From: an uncultured Fodinibius sp.
GTDB taxonomy: Bacteria > Bacteroidota > Rhodothermia > Balneolales > Balneolaceae
Direction: 5' to 3'
Length of the DNA: 64,000 nucleotides
Assembly (NCBI GenBank): GCA_913056235.1
Contig: CAJXMW010000001.1
Coordinates: 1,116,001-1,180,000 of the forward strand
The stretch's first letter is position 1. The number at the start of each line of letters is the position of its first letter. Position numbers and translations under genes: made by a program. The notes beneath the pieces were generated by a model that saw only the letters and a program-made list of their open reading frames with translations, was not told the DNA's origin and made no database searches. This document shows positions 1-9,456 of the stretch, piece after piece.

Positions 1-177
1 ATAGTCAGCAGCGAGTTGTGTTGCTGTCATCCAAGTAGAGCATCCATCTCAGCCTCAATGAAGTTTTTGAGCATCGGAGTGAATGCTGCATCCTTGCCGA
101 ACAATGACTCACCTGATTTAAGATTTAAGCTGAGCCAACGCTTTTTCTTGGAGTTGATCGAGTTCTTTTTGTTTCAT
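1..177 (-). pseudogene. IS256-family transposase N-terminal remnant, frame-disrupted and cut by the window edge
   Basis: Reverse-strand translation from ATG at 177: MKQKELDQLQEKALAQLKS*, then after a frame change KSGESLFGKDAAFTPMLKNFIEAEMDALL; resembles IS256 transposase N-termini (GKDGAFxPLLKxFLEAxLEAEMD). Confidence 0.7.
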
Positions 178-189
178 GATTTACGAAAC

Positions 190-378
190 TTACAAAGTTA
201 GATTCAAACTCTCCTTTTTAATGGTTAGGGTCCAGTTTAGTAGTAGACTTGTCCATTTCTTTTCAATTTTCTTAGTGGCCATATGCAAAAGCTTGAGCAA
301 GACAACGTTGCTGGCTAAAAGCCCCTTTGGTCTTGGAGTCCTTTCGCATTTGCCGGTAAGTAGGCCTGCCCATTATTA
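190..378 (-). pseudogene. IS256-family transposase C-terminal remnant with frameshift
   Basis: Reverse strand YRQMRKDSKTKGAF, then in another frame SNVVLLKLLHMATKKIEKKWTSLLLNWTLTIKK; matches the IS256 C-terminal pattern (NRQLRKVTKTKGAF...LLYLA..ISKKWT.PI.NW). Confidence 0.65.
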
Positions 379-791
379 GTAATATATATGAGTTTGCGAA
401 TTGGAGCTGTATACTGGAAGTAGGTAGGCTGCTTCTCGCAGTTGTACCGCCTATTATACACTTTCGTGAATTTTAATCTTTTAATTGCTCTTCTCGTTGT
501 CAGTATACCAATGACCTACTCTTTTCAAAGTTACCCGCAACAAATATTTTCGAATATATGGGAACTAATTCATTTATTACTTCTTGGCACATTTGTGAAA
601 TGTTAAATAAAGTCTAAATACTTTCGCAATTTTCCCTAGATTAGGAAATAGTTTCTAATGGAATAAATGGACCGCGATTTTATATATTCACATATTTAGA
701 TTCATAAGGAGATGAAATGTAGCTGGAGAATTTTAAACTTTATCGGAGGCTATATAGCTTTATTTTAACTATAGGATAGTTTATTTGTTTT

Positions 792-1304
792 ATGAAAGAG
801 CACAAAGGAATACGTCCACAGGATATTGTTATTCTGTTGAAAATTATTTTATTAGAAGATTTGAATTGGCATCTGAAAGATGTGGCTGAGCAGCTGAATA
901 TCAGCAATTCGGAGGTAAGCGAATCGGTAAACCGGTCTTTAATTAGTGGACTTATTGAGGATGATAAGAGATTAGTAAAAAAAGAGGCCCTTCGGGAGTT
1001 TTTAGTTTATGGTGTCCAGTATGTTTTTCCGGCTCTCGAGGGACGATTAATGCGTGGAATGCCAACGGCTTTTTCTGCTTCGGTACTAAGTGAAGCGTTT
1101 GTAGTTGAAGACCCATATATCTGGCCCGTGAAAGGATATAGCAACAAGGGAATTTCTATTAATCCTTTGTATCATACGGTGCCGGGTGCATGTAAAGAAG
1201 ATGAGAGGCTGTATGATTTGTTGGCCCTAACTGATGCCCTTCGGATGGGGGCAAAAAGTAATGTAATTATTAAGCTCTTATCCCAAAAAATGGGCATCAG
1301 TTAA
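792..1304 (+). CDS. HTH (MarR/winged-helix-like) DNA-binding protein
   Basis: 170 aa ORF; N-terminal HTH-like segment LKDVAEQLNISNSEVSESVNRSLISGLI. Confidence 0.55.
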   Translation: MKEHKGIRPQDIVILLKIILLEDLNWHLKDVAEQLNISNSEVSESVNRSLISGLIEDDKRLVKKEALREFLVYGVQYVFPALEGRLMRGMPTAFSASVLSEAFVVEDPYIWPVKGYSNKGISINPLYHTVPGACKEDERLYDLLALTDALRMGAKSNVIIKLLSQKMGIS

Positions 1305-1316
1305 GCCAAATAGATT

Positions 1317-2354
1317 TTAAATTTCTAGCTGAAGGACGGCAAAGAAGTTAGAATATTCAATACTATGATCTGTTGGCAGCACATACGTAAGTTTTAACTT
1401 GGTAAAACTGTTGGGTTTATGATTAAAGCCAACGAAAACCTGCTCTGTATCCTGAGTTAGGTCATCGCCTTCAAAGGCATCCCATCGGACTAACAACTGA
1501 CTGCTACTTGTTACGTAGTATCCTGCCGTAACATAGTAACCGTAGGGATTACTGTCCGGTCCAACAACTGGATTTCTCCATCCTTGTATAAACTCTCCAT
1601 CCAAGAGCAATTTATTCTTTTTAATGCTGGTGTATGCGGTAACTGAGGTTTGCTTACCCACATAATCAGAGGATAGATTTCCGTGACCAGCTACGTCTTT
1701 TGCTTCATGGGCAATACTTGTTCCAAGTTTTACCTTATTATGGTGGTCATTGGCCAGGTAACTTTCAACTCGCCCTATATATAGGAATTTATCATCGCTG
1801 TTTTTATTGGAATGGAAATTACTGCCGTTGAATATACCGCCCGTAAACCGGAATGTTTTCTTCGAAGTATAAGTATCCAGCTGCACTCCAACCTGACGCT
1901 TTGTTCCCAGTTGATTAACAACTGTAGATCGACTTGCAAAGAGTATCGAACCAGCTCCTGTTGCATATTCATGTGAAAAGGGAGATTTGAACACTCCTGC
2001 TTTGAGTTGAACGTTTGAGTATGGTTTGAAATAAACGTTTGCATCTAACACTGATGGGCTTTTAAGCATTGTAGCCTGTAGCTTATAACCAAACTTATGA
2101 TCGAATTCTCCCGAAATTTTAAATCGTGCCTTAGAAGCCTTAAAGCCGTTATGCCCGTAATCTCGTTTTGGTTGAAAATCAGCTTTGCCTTGTAATAACA
2201 AACCAAAAGAGAAATAATCATTCTTTAAGTTATTTTGAAGGTTCTTAGCTTGGTCTTCAAGATTTGTTTTGTGTTGGGCCAACGTACTTGTACTTATACA
2301 GACCAAAGGTGCCAAGAGGCATATTACTGCCATTATTTTTTTAAAAGATGTCAT
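1317..2354 (-). CDS. Porin, phosphate-selective porin O/P-like outer-membrane beta-barrel
   Basis: 345 aa with signal peptide (MTSFKKIMAVICLLAPLVCISTSTLAQ), alternating beta-strand pattern, ends FFAVLQLEI (terminal aromatic-rich strand). Confidence 0.65.
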   Translation of the reverse strand: MTSFKKIMAVICLLAPLVCISTSTLAQHKTNLEDQAKNLQNNLKNDYFSFGLLLQGKADFQPKRDYGHNGFKASKARFKISGEFDHKFGYKLQATMLKSPSVLDANVYFKPYSNVQLKAGVFKSPFSHEYATGAGSILFASRSTVVNQLGTKRQVGVQLDTYTSKKTFRFTGGIFNGSNFHSNKNSDDKFLYIGRVESYLANDHHNKVKLGTSIAHEAKDVAGHGNLSSDYVGKQTSVTAYTSIKKNKLLLDGEFIQGWRNPVVGPDSNPYGYYVTAGYYVTSSSQLLVRWDAFEGDDLTQDTEQVFVGFNHKPNSFTKLKLTYVLPTDHSIEYSNFFAVLQLEI

Positions 2355-2400
2355 ACCGAAACTCCGATAAAATTATTAATTGATTTCTATTGCTATGGAG

Positions 2401-2426
2401 TTATCGGGGATGACGACATATTCTTA
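2401..2426 (-). promoter_or_regulatory. Candidate sigma28 (FliA) promoter upstream of the porin
   Basis: Reverse strand TAAG-N14-CCCGATAA, about 47 bp upstream of the 2354 start; same spacing as the other sites in the window. Confidence 0.55.
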
Positions 2427-2494
2427 AATTAAATAGATTCAAAAAAAGGAATGTTTTAACAGATAGAGAAAGAAAAGAGGTTAGGAACAGAAAA

Positions 2495-4498
2495 TTATTC
2501 CCAGTTAAAAGATTTCGGCGAATTTTTTTTGTGAAAAAAAGAAATGATGGTATTTGTCAATATATCATAGCTACCATAGTTTTTCTTAACTATACTATTT
2601 GCGTTAGAAAGTAAGGTGTCACGTTCCTCATCGCTTAGCTTTTTTCCTGTATATACAATAGTGGGAATGGCAGAAAACTGCTCATCACTTTCTATTTGTT
2701 TTAAAAAGTTCAAGCAATCTGTATCACGGATAATATAATCGGTAACAATACAATCAATGCGATTCTCTTTAAGAATCTGATGCGCTTTTTCTATGGTATT
2801 TACTGCTATACAATTGGCAAATGTATAGGAAAGATATTCTTTAACAGCCAAATTATGGACTTCGCTGTCATCAATGACAAGAATAGTTTTGTTTCTATGC
2901 TTCAGTTGTTTGGTGCCGTTGAAGCGGTATTCATCAGTATTTGTATTTTTTTGTTTTGGTATGCTATCTGATAGCTTTTTATAAGCTGGCAGATAAAGCG
3001 TAAAGATAGATCCCTTCCCAACCTCACTTTCAACTTGGAGAACTCCGCCTATTTTTTGTGTTAATTTCTGGCAAATATCTAATCCAAGCCCTGTTCCTTC
3101 TTTCGAATTTTTAGTTCGTTGGTAGCGGCCAAAGATATTATTTAACTGATTCTCTGGTATGCCAATTCCCGTGTCTTTAACTCTAAATGCTACGGCATTG
3201 TCACTGTCGATTTGTATGTTGGCAAGTTCTTGATCTGTAGCTGAAGAGATATCAAGCGTTACACTACCATCGTTCGTAAATTTGAAGGCGTTTGAAAGTA
3301 GGTTTTTTAAAATGCGTTTTACATATGTTTGATTAGTTGATATATAAGACTGCTGCAGGGAGGAAGTTTCGTAATAAAAATCAATTTCATTTCTTTGGGC
3401 TATGGGTTTAAATACTAAATAGAGCTTTTCTCCAAATGAATCCAATTCTAAGGAGTCAGATAATATATCTTTTGATGTTGCCTTATCATTACTTGGATCA
3501 AAAAATTCGTTTATATAATTAAGAAGGTGTTTGCCCGAAAAATTAATGGCTTGTTGAAATTTACCAAATCCCCTTTGAAAGTCTCCCGATTGTTTATCAA
3601 AAAGTAATTTATTGGATAAAATAATTGACTGCAAACTAGTCCGCATATCATGTGCGGCATTTACTAGTAACTCTTCTTTCTGTTTGTGTTTAGCGAGATA
3701 TTTAGCTGCAATTTTTCGCTGTCTTCGAAGTTTGCGCACCTTGTACCAGGATCCGCTTATATTTTTATTTATTGCTAAAATAAACGATTTCTCATCATGG
3801 GTAATTTTATTAAAGTGGATTTCAGCAGGAAAAACGACCCCCATTCCCCGGACAATATTGCTACAAAGAGAAATTGATTCTCGTTGTTCTGTTAAAAGTG
3901 GTTGAATTAAGTTTTCAAATGATGTTCTATTGTATTCAGAATAAATATCTGACGGTGTGACCTTCTCAATGTTAATGTTACGGTATCCTAGATTATCTAT
4001 CGCGGTCTGATTGATGTATTGGCACTTAAGTGTATGGGCATCAAAAACGAAAACACTTTCAGTGCTAAGATTTAGGATATCGGATAGAAGGACTGAAGAG
4101 TTTGTTATAATTTCTTTTTGAGATTTTGACTTCGTTACAGAAAGCTCTCGTTGGAGAATTGTGGGCAGGCGGTATAGTTCTAAAGTAGATACACAATCAT
4201 TTGCCCCTTGATTAACGGCATTTTTATATATTTCATTGGAGAGGTTTGTGGTAAACAGAATAACAGGACTGTTCGGAAAGCGTTTAACAACTTTGGGTAA
4301 TATAGTAAAAGAAGAGGTGGAGGTACCTTCGGAAAGAATGACAGCATCCCAGTAGTTATTATCAATTACCTCCTGGGTAACATCCCCCGGATTCTCCATT
4401 ATCAGATAATCAACCTGAACCCCCTCCATTTCAAGGGATTTGATTATTTGAGAACTGTGGTCCTCCGTAATATTAATAAGAAGTAAGTGTAGTGTCAC
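2495..4498 (-). CDS. Hybrid sensor histidine kinase (N-terminal receiver-like, PAS-like, HisKA/HATPase, C-terminal receiver)
   Basis: 667 aa; AAHDMRTSLQSI H-box, NLLSNAFKFT N-box, DTGIGIP G1-box, GTGLGLDIC G2-box, C-terminal ILVIDDSEVH...CIVTDYIIRD. Confidence 0.85.
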   Translation of the reverse strand: MTLHLLLINITEDHSSQIIKSLEMEGVQVDYLIMENPGDVTQEVIDNNYWDAVILSEGTSTSSFTILPKVVKRFPNSPVILFTTNLSNEIYKNAVNQGANDCVSTLELYRLPTILQRELSVTKSKSQKEIITNSSVLLSDILNLSTESVFVFDAHTLKCQYINQTAIDNLGYRNINIEKVTPSDIYSEYNRTSFENLIQPLLTEQRESISLCSNIVRGMGVVFPAEIHFNKITHDEKSFILAINKNISGSWYKVRKLRRQRKIAAKYLAKHKQKEELLVNAAHDMRTSLQSIILSNKLLFDKQSGDFQRGFGKFQQAINFSGKHLLNYINEFFDPSNDKATSKDILSDSLELDSFGEKLYLVFKPIAQRNEIDFYYETSSLQQSYISTNQTYVKRILKNLLSNAFKFTNDGSVTLDISSATDQELANIQIDSDNAVAFRVKDTGIGIPENQLNNIFGRYQRTKNSKEGTGLGLDICQKLTQKIGGVLQVESEVGKGSIFTLYLPAYKKLSDSIPKQKNTNTDEYRFNGTKQLKHRNKTILVIDDSEVHNLAVKEYLSYTFANCIAVNTIEKAHQILKENRIDCIVTDYIIRDTDCLNFLKQIESDEQFSAIPTIVYTGKKLSDEERDTLLSNANSIVKKNYGSYDILTNTIISFFHKKNSPKSFNWE

Positions 4499-4542
4499 TT
4501 TTATTAAATAGTCCTGCTATAAGCCTAGTAGAGCTTATATAT

Positions 4543-4580
4543 CTCCTCCTAAATTGGCAGATAAGAGGAGTAGTTTTTTT
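4543..4580 (+). terminator. Terminator-like hairpin with T-run
   Basis: CTCCTC - 16 nt - GAGGAG then TAGTTTTTTT on the + strand. Confidence 0.35.
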
Positions 4581-4760
4581 CATATCCTTATAATGAAGTA
4601 CCAATAAAAAGCGTTGGTACAACATATCCAAGAATAAATTAATATTTTTTAATATTAATTTTTTTTAATAAATTATTTCTGGAGATAGCTTCCCAAGAAG
4701 AGAAGATTTTCCGGGGTTAAGTACCATAATATTAGGACTAAAAAAGATATACGTTGGTTT

Positions 4761-5183
4761 ATGAGTATAGAGGATACGAACGACGATAGTAGCGACGAAC
4801 CGTCCGAATCAAAATCTGGGAATGCGTTGCAAACCAAATTTAACGAGGAGTTACAATCTGTTTATATCAACAAAAAGAATAGTAATTACGAACAGATTAA
4901 AACGACCTTAGAACTTCAGGAGGAGATTGTTTGCGATAAAATGCACAAGGCTATGTCACCGTTAAGTGCAATTTCTGGATACTTGGAGTTGATGAAAATT
5001 ATGCTTGAGAATGATATGAGCAATGAATCTCTCGAGCGCTATAGAAGTAGGATTGAAGAGGGAATAGGAGAACTTGGCGAAATAGTTGAAGATCTATACG
5101 AAGTTTTTGATGACGGATATCAAAAGAAAGGGTCGGAATTCACGATTGAACTGAGTTCAGATGCCAGTCGACGGGCAAGTTAG
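4761..5183 (+). CDS. HisKA (DHp)-like protein lacking an ATPase domain
   Basis: 140 aa; DKMHKAMSPLSAISGYLELM resembles an H-box and helix 2 follows, but no N/G boxes before the stop. Confidence 0.55.
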   Translation: MSIEDTNDDSSDEPSESKSGNALQTKFNEELQSVYINKKNSNYEQIKTTLELQEEIVCDKMHKAMSPLSAISGYLELMKIMLENDMSNESLERYRSRIEEGIGELGEIVEDLYEVFDDGYQKKGSEFTIELSSDASRRAS

Positions 5184-5189
5184 TGGATC

Positions 5190-5636
5190 CTATAACAGTA
5201 TGTCGTACTGTTGGCCCTTAGGATTTTTAAAGAAGTTTACTTGTAAGTCATAAAGGTGCTGGCGCAAGACGTGAATTTTGAGCGCATCAATATCAGAGAT
5301 TAATTCACTTGGGTTGAGATCTCTTTCCAGTAATATTTTAGACTGGAGTAAGGTTAGATTTTTGTGTTCAACTACAAAAAAATGTTCAAATAGATCGCGG
5401 AAATCTTTCTTCGGCATCAAGTGCATGAAGTCCGATTCTCCATTATCATTTCCTCCCGAAGTTATTTGGTGTGATTCCTCATGCCCCCCATTGTCTTTAT
5501 CGTTTTCTTCATCGATATCGGGAAAGTCTTTGACAGGATTAGATTCTGAGTCTGCAACATATTCCTGAATGGGGTGTACTCCTTCCAGAGCCGGGATGGA
5601 AGAAGAAAGAGTTGGTTTTGATGAGCGAGGAAGCAT
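5190..5636 (-). CDS. Hypothetical protein
   Basis: 148 aa ORF convergent with the DHp-like ORF; charged N-terminal half, no recognised family. Confidence 0.45.
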   Translation of the reverse strand: MLPRSSKPTLSSSIPALEGVHPIQEYVADSESNPVKDFPDIDEENDKDNGGHEESHQITSGGNDNGESDFMHLMPKKDFRDLFEHFFVVEHKNLTLLQSKILLERDLNPSELISDIDALKIHVLRQHLYDLQVNFFKNPKGQQYDILL

Positions 5637-5688
5637 GATCGGCTCTAATTAGGAAATGTAGCTTTTCTATTACGTTTCATTTACAGGG

Positions 5689-5714
5689 TTATCGGTGATA
5701 TCGAGCCTTTCTTT
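5689..5714 (-). promoter_or_regulatory. Weak candidate sigma28 promoter for the 5190-5636 ORF
   Basis: Reverse strand (TT)AAAG-N14-ACCGATAA. Confidence 0.35.
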
Positions 5715-5788
5715 AAGAATATAACAACACCATCAACTGAGTAGTTACCTGTAATTTCTTAAATAATTTAGTTTCGGGTAAAAAGATT

Positions 5789-5814
5789 TAAGTGTCGACG
5801 CCTACCGACGATAA
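5789..5814 (+). promoter_or_regulatory. Candidate sigma28 promoter for the cheY-cheX-cheA operon
   Basis: TAAG (5789-5792)-N14-GACGATAA (5807-5814). Confidence 0.6.
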
Positions 5815-5910
5815 AGGAATAAGAATAACTGTTTGTTACTTGGTTAGTGAAGGATACGGCCAAGGTCAAATCTATAGCAATATTTTTACCTAAAAGTACT
5901 GGAGTTAGTA

Positions 5911-6357
5911 ATGAGTAAAATAAGAGCACTGGTGGTCGACGATTCGAAAATTATGAGGAGTGCTGTAAAGCGTGCACTTAATAATCTAATGTTAGCTGAT
6001 TTTGAATACGTGGAGGCCAAGGACGGTGAAGATGCACTGAATAAATTTAATGAAGATATTGAGATCATGTTTGTTGATTGGAACATGCCTAATATGACAG
6101 GTGTCGAGTTTGCGCAGGCCATCCGGGAGCAGGGCAACGATCACATTCCTATTATAATGGTAACGGCCGAAAAATCTATGGGTAAGGTTGATAAGGCTTT
6201 AAATGAGGGTGGAGCCAATGAGTATGTTACCAAACCATTTACGGCTGATAAAATGCATAAGGCCATCAGCGATTACTTTGATGAAGAAGGTAATATTGCC
6301 AGTGGTGATGATGAGGAAGAAGACAAAAGTTTTTTCAAAGGTATACTAAACTCTTAA
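5911..6357 (+). CDS. cheY: CheY-type response regulator with acidic C-terminal extension
   Basis: ALVVDDSKIMRSAV, MFVDWNMPNMTG, YVTKPF receiver motifs. Confidence 0.85.
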   Translation: MSKIRALVVDDSKIMRSAVKRALNNLMLADFEYVEAKDGEDALNKFNEDIEIMFVDWNMPNMTGVEFAQAIREQGNDHIPIIMVTAEKSMGKVDKALNEGGANEYVTKPFTADKMHKAISDYFDEEGNIASGDDEEEDKSFFKGILNS

Positions 6358-6376
6358 ACAAGTAGGTAGCAGATAG

Positions 6377-6874
6377 ATGAAAATAGCAGAAATTGAAGAA
6401 TTAGAACAGATTCCGGAAGAGTTGGTAGAAAAGGTTGAGGAGTCTGTTTTAAACACATTTGGTTCCATAATTGGGGAAGAGCTGGAGTACATTGAGTACG
6501 AAAATGGGGATAAGCCTCTTAATGGAATAATTGGGAATATTGCAGTTTTTAATACGGATCATACGCTCTCGCTGATGTTAGCTATACCCAAAGATACTGC
6601 CTTATATTTTTCAAAAGTATTTATTGGGATGGAGTTACCCTTTGAGAGTGATGACATGGGAGACCTGGTGGGTGAGGTTTCAAATATTTTAGCCGGTGAT
6701 GTTGCTGCAAATGTAGAAAAGGTTGGATTTCGGGGGCAGTCCTCGTTGCCTACTGCTACACGAGGTAGTGATTTAACCCTCTTTATGCCTAACAAGCCTC
6801 CTACCAAAAAGATGAAGTTTAAAAGCGAGAATACAGAATTTTTGCTGACAATGGTATTAAGTGAATCTAACTAA
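6377..6874 (+). CDS. CheX/CheC-like chemotaxis phosphatase
   Basis: 165 aa; GDLVGEVSNILAGDVAANV resembles the CheX/CheC active-site helix (ExxN). Confidence 0.7.
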   Translation: MKIAEIEELEQIPEELVEKVEESVLNTFGSIIGEELEYIEYENGDKPLNGIIGNIAVFNTDHTLSLMLAIPKDTALYFSKVFIGMELPFESDDMGDLVGEVSNILAGDVAANVEKVGFRGQSSLPTATRGSDLTLFMPNKPPTKKMKFKSENTEFLLTMVLSESN

Positions 6875-6885
6875 ATAATATTGGG

Positions 6886-9363
6886 ATGAGTAGTCAAAGT
6901 GAACAGCGAATAGAAGATCTTGGAAATATAATGCGTGCGCTGGCCGATGTATGGCCGGCCGATCGTGATAACGTAGCAGTTGCCGGGGCTCAGTTTGAAG
7001 AGTTTATTTCTACCTTTGAAGAGGACCCCGGACAATTGCAGCGGCTTATCGATATGGCATGGAAGGGGTTGAAATATCTTTTCCAAGAGGACGATTATTT
7101 TATAAGTGTTAAGACAGCCACAATGCAGGCTGTCAATACGATTCGTGAATATTTGGTACATGAAGGTAATATAGAGGTCGAGGTTTTTGAGAAGGCTTAT
7201 GATGATCTTGTAGATGCGTTGGCCGGAGAAAAAGAATCAGCGGATGAATTGATAGGGCTTGATGAGGAATCCTCGAAGTCATCTGATTCGTCTGAAGTAC
7301 CAAATATCGATGAGTCTAAAACACTAAACGATTTGGCCTCTTATATAATGGGGCTGGAAGAAGATGATGCATCAGGCGAATATATAGAAAGTTTAAATGC
7401 TATTACGGTTGCAGTAATTTCTAATGTACGACCGGATGTTGCAAAGGTTTTGGAAGATGTTAAGCAGCAACTTGACAATGTCCGCAAGGAGGGGCCGGAA
7501 GAGCATGTAGGATGGTTGCAGGAGATCGCATCAATTACTGAAAAAGCTATTGAAATTGAAGAAAATGAGGAGTGGGAGGAGAACAAAAACGTAGAAGCTG
7601 AAGCAGAGTCCCTTTCAGATAACAATGATGCAGATGATCTTTCGGAAGAGTTGGATTCGTTATCTGAAGAGTTTTATATCCCTGATGACATTGATACTGC
7701 CATGGTAGGGGAGTTTATTACTGAGTGCACCGAGCTTTTGGAAATGGCGGAAGGCGCCTTGCTGGATTTGGAAGAGAATCCGGATGACAGCGAGCTTATT
7801 AATAAAGTATTCCGAGCATTTCACACTATCAAAGGCACCTCAGCTTTTATGGGACTGGATCCCATGTCGGAATTCACCCACCACCTTGAAACGGTTCTAA
7901 GTATGGTGCGGGATGGTGAAATCAATTTTGATGTGGCATGCGCAGATATCTCATTGGAGGCTATCGATATTATTACCAAGATGCTTGATGTCGTTGAAGG
8001 TGCGGAGGGAGGGGATCATTTGCCAAAACCATTAAACTTTGAACGATTAACGAAGGTTCTACACCGTGTAGCAGATGAAAAAGTGGCTCCCCAAAAAGCA
8101 CTGGAAGCTGCAGGTGGTATAGAATATGGAAATTCGCAGACTACAGAAGAGTTATTGGCCGAAACTGAGGGAGAAAAAACAAATGGGACCTCCAAAGACA
8201 ATTCGGATGACAGTCAAACGGAATCATCGGTACGGGTAAATGTTACCAGGTTGGATCAGCTCATTGATATGGTGGGAGAATTGGTCATTGCTCATTCAGT
8301 TGTAGCACAGGACGAAAGTATTCCTGACCATTCTGAGCTGCAGAAGAAAATCAACCATACCAGCAAAATTTTGCGAGAACTCCAGGATACGAGTTTGGCA
8401 CTACGGATGGTACCTTTGAAAGCCACGTTTCATAAGATGAATCGATTGGTTCGGGATTTGTCGCGAAAAGCAGGCAAGTCAGTTAAGCTTTCAACCTTTG
8501 GGGAAGAGACCGAAATAGATCGTAATATGGTGGATATCATTAATGAGCCGCTTGTACACATGGTTCGTAATGCTATTGATCATGGGATTGAAACGCCGGA
8601 AGAGCGAGCAGCATCGGGAAAGCCAGAGGAGGCTCAAGTATGGCTGCGAGCATCGCAGGAAGGGGGAAAGGTTGTTATAGAGATTGAAGATGACGGAAAA
8701 GGAATAAATAAAGAAAAAGTATTAGAAAAAGCAGTTTCCAAGGGGCTTATTGATCCCAATCAAAAGATGACCGATAAAGAGATTTATAATCTCATTTTCT
8801 TGCCTGGATTTTCTTCCACCGACGAAGTGACGGACTTGTCGGGGCGGGGCGTAGGAATGGATGTCGTCAGGAAATCGATTGAAGATCTTAAAGGAAAGGT
8901 TGATATAGAATCGGAAGAGGGTAGGGGGACGAAGATCATTATTGAATTGCCGTTTACTCTTGCTATTACCGATGGAATGCTCGTTCGTGTTGGTTCGCAG
9001 CGTTTTATAGTGCCAATACTTAATATTGATCGAGCATTCAGGGCGCAGAGCGAAGATTTGTTTACAGTAATGGGTAAATCAGAAAAGGTTTCTATACGCG
9101 GCGAAACGGTCCCCGTTATTCGATTACATGACCATTTCAATATTAGTGATGGGATTGAAGATTTAATGGATGGTACGTTGTTGGCAATACGAAATGCTAA
9201 TAAAAAATATGCCTTACTGGTAGATGAAGTAATAGGGCAGCAGCAACTGGTAGGAAAGTCTATAAATATGGTTGCCCAGATGGATCATATCTCAGGAGGA
9301 GCCATTTTAGGTGATGGTACCGTAGGGCTTATTCTGGATACGGCGGCATTGATACAAAATTAG
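6886..9363 (+). CDS. cheA: Chemotaxis histidine kinase CheA
   Basis: Hpt (AFHTIKGTSAFMGL), H-kinase_dim (LDQLIDMVGELVIA), HATPase (HMVRNAIDHGIE, GRGVGMDVV), C-terminal CheW-like domain. Confidence 0.95.
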   Translation: MSSQSEQRIEDLGNIMRALADVWPADRDNVAVAGAQFEEFISTFEEDPGQLQRLIDMAWKGLKYLFQEDDYFISVKTATMQAVNTIREYLVHEGNIEVEVFEKAYDDLVDALAGEKESADELIGLDEESSKSSDSSEVPNIDESKTLNDLASYIMGLEEDDASGEYIESLNAITVAVISNVRPDVAKVLEDVKQQLDNVRKEGPEEHVGWLQEIASITEKAIEIEENEEWEENKNVEAEAESLSDNNDADDLSEELDSLSEEFYIPDDIDTAMVGEFITECTELLEMAEGALLDLEENPDDSELINKVFRAFHTIKGTSAFMGLDPMSEFTHHLETVLSMVRDGEINFDVACADISLEAIDIITKMLDVVEGAEGGDHLPKPLNFERLTKVLHRVADEKVAPQKALEAAGGIEYGNSQTTEELLAETEGEKTNGTSKDNSDDSQTESSVRVNVTRLDQLIDMVGELVIAHSVVAQDESIPDHSELQKKINHTSKILRELQDTSLALRMVPLKATFHKMNRLVRDLSRKAGKSVKLSTFGEETEIDRNMVDIINEPLVHMVRNAIDHGIETPEERAASGKPEEAQVWLRASQEGGKVVIEIEDDGKGINKEKVLEKAVSKGLIDPNQKMTDKEIYNLIFLPGFSSTDEVTDLSGRGVGMDVVRKSIEDLKGKVDIESEEGRGTKIIIELPFTLAITDGMLVRVGSQRFIVPILNIDRAFRAQSEDLFTVMGKSEKVSIRGETVPVIRLHDHFNISDGIEDLMDGTLLAIRNANKKYALLVDEVIGQQQLVGKSINMVAQMDHISGGAILGDGTVGLILDTAALIQN

Positions 9364-9456
9364 ATTTTTATAGCAGGTTTTTAGCTGCCTAAAAAGAAAG
9401 AATAGATTATTAATGAGATGCCATAAGGTGTAGGCATTTTGTAAAAACAATAGAGA

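Noticed and set aside
16-379. + strand ORFs of 61 and 67 aa at the left end
   Set aside because: Opposite strand carries recognisable IS256 transposase remnants; these ORFs are incidental.
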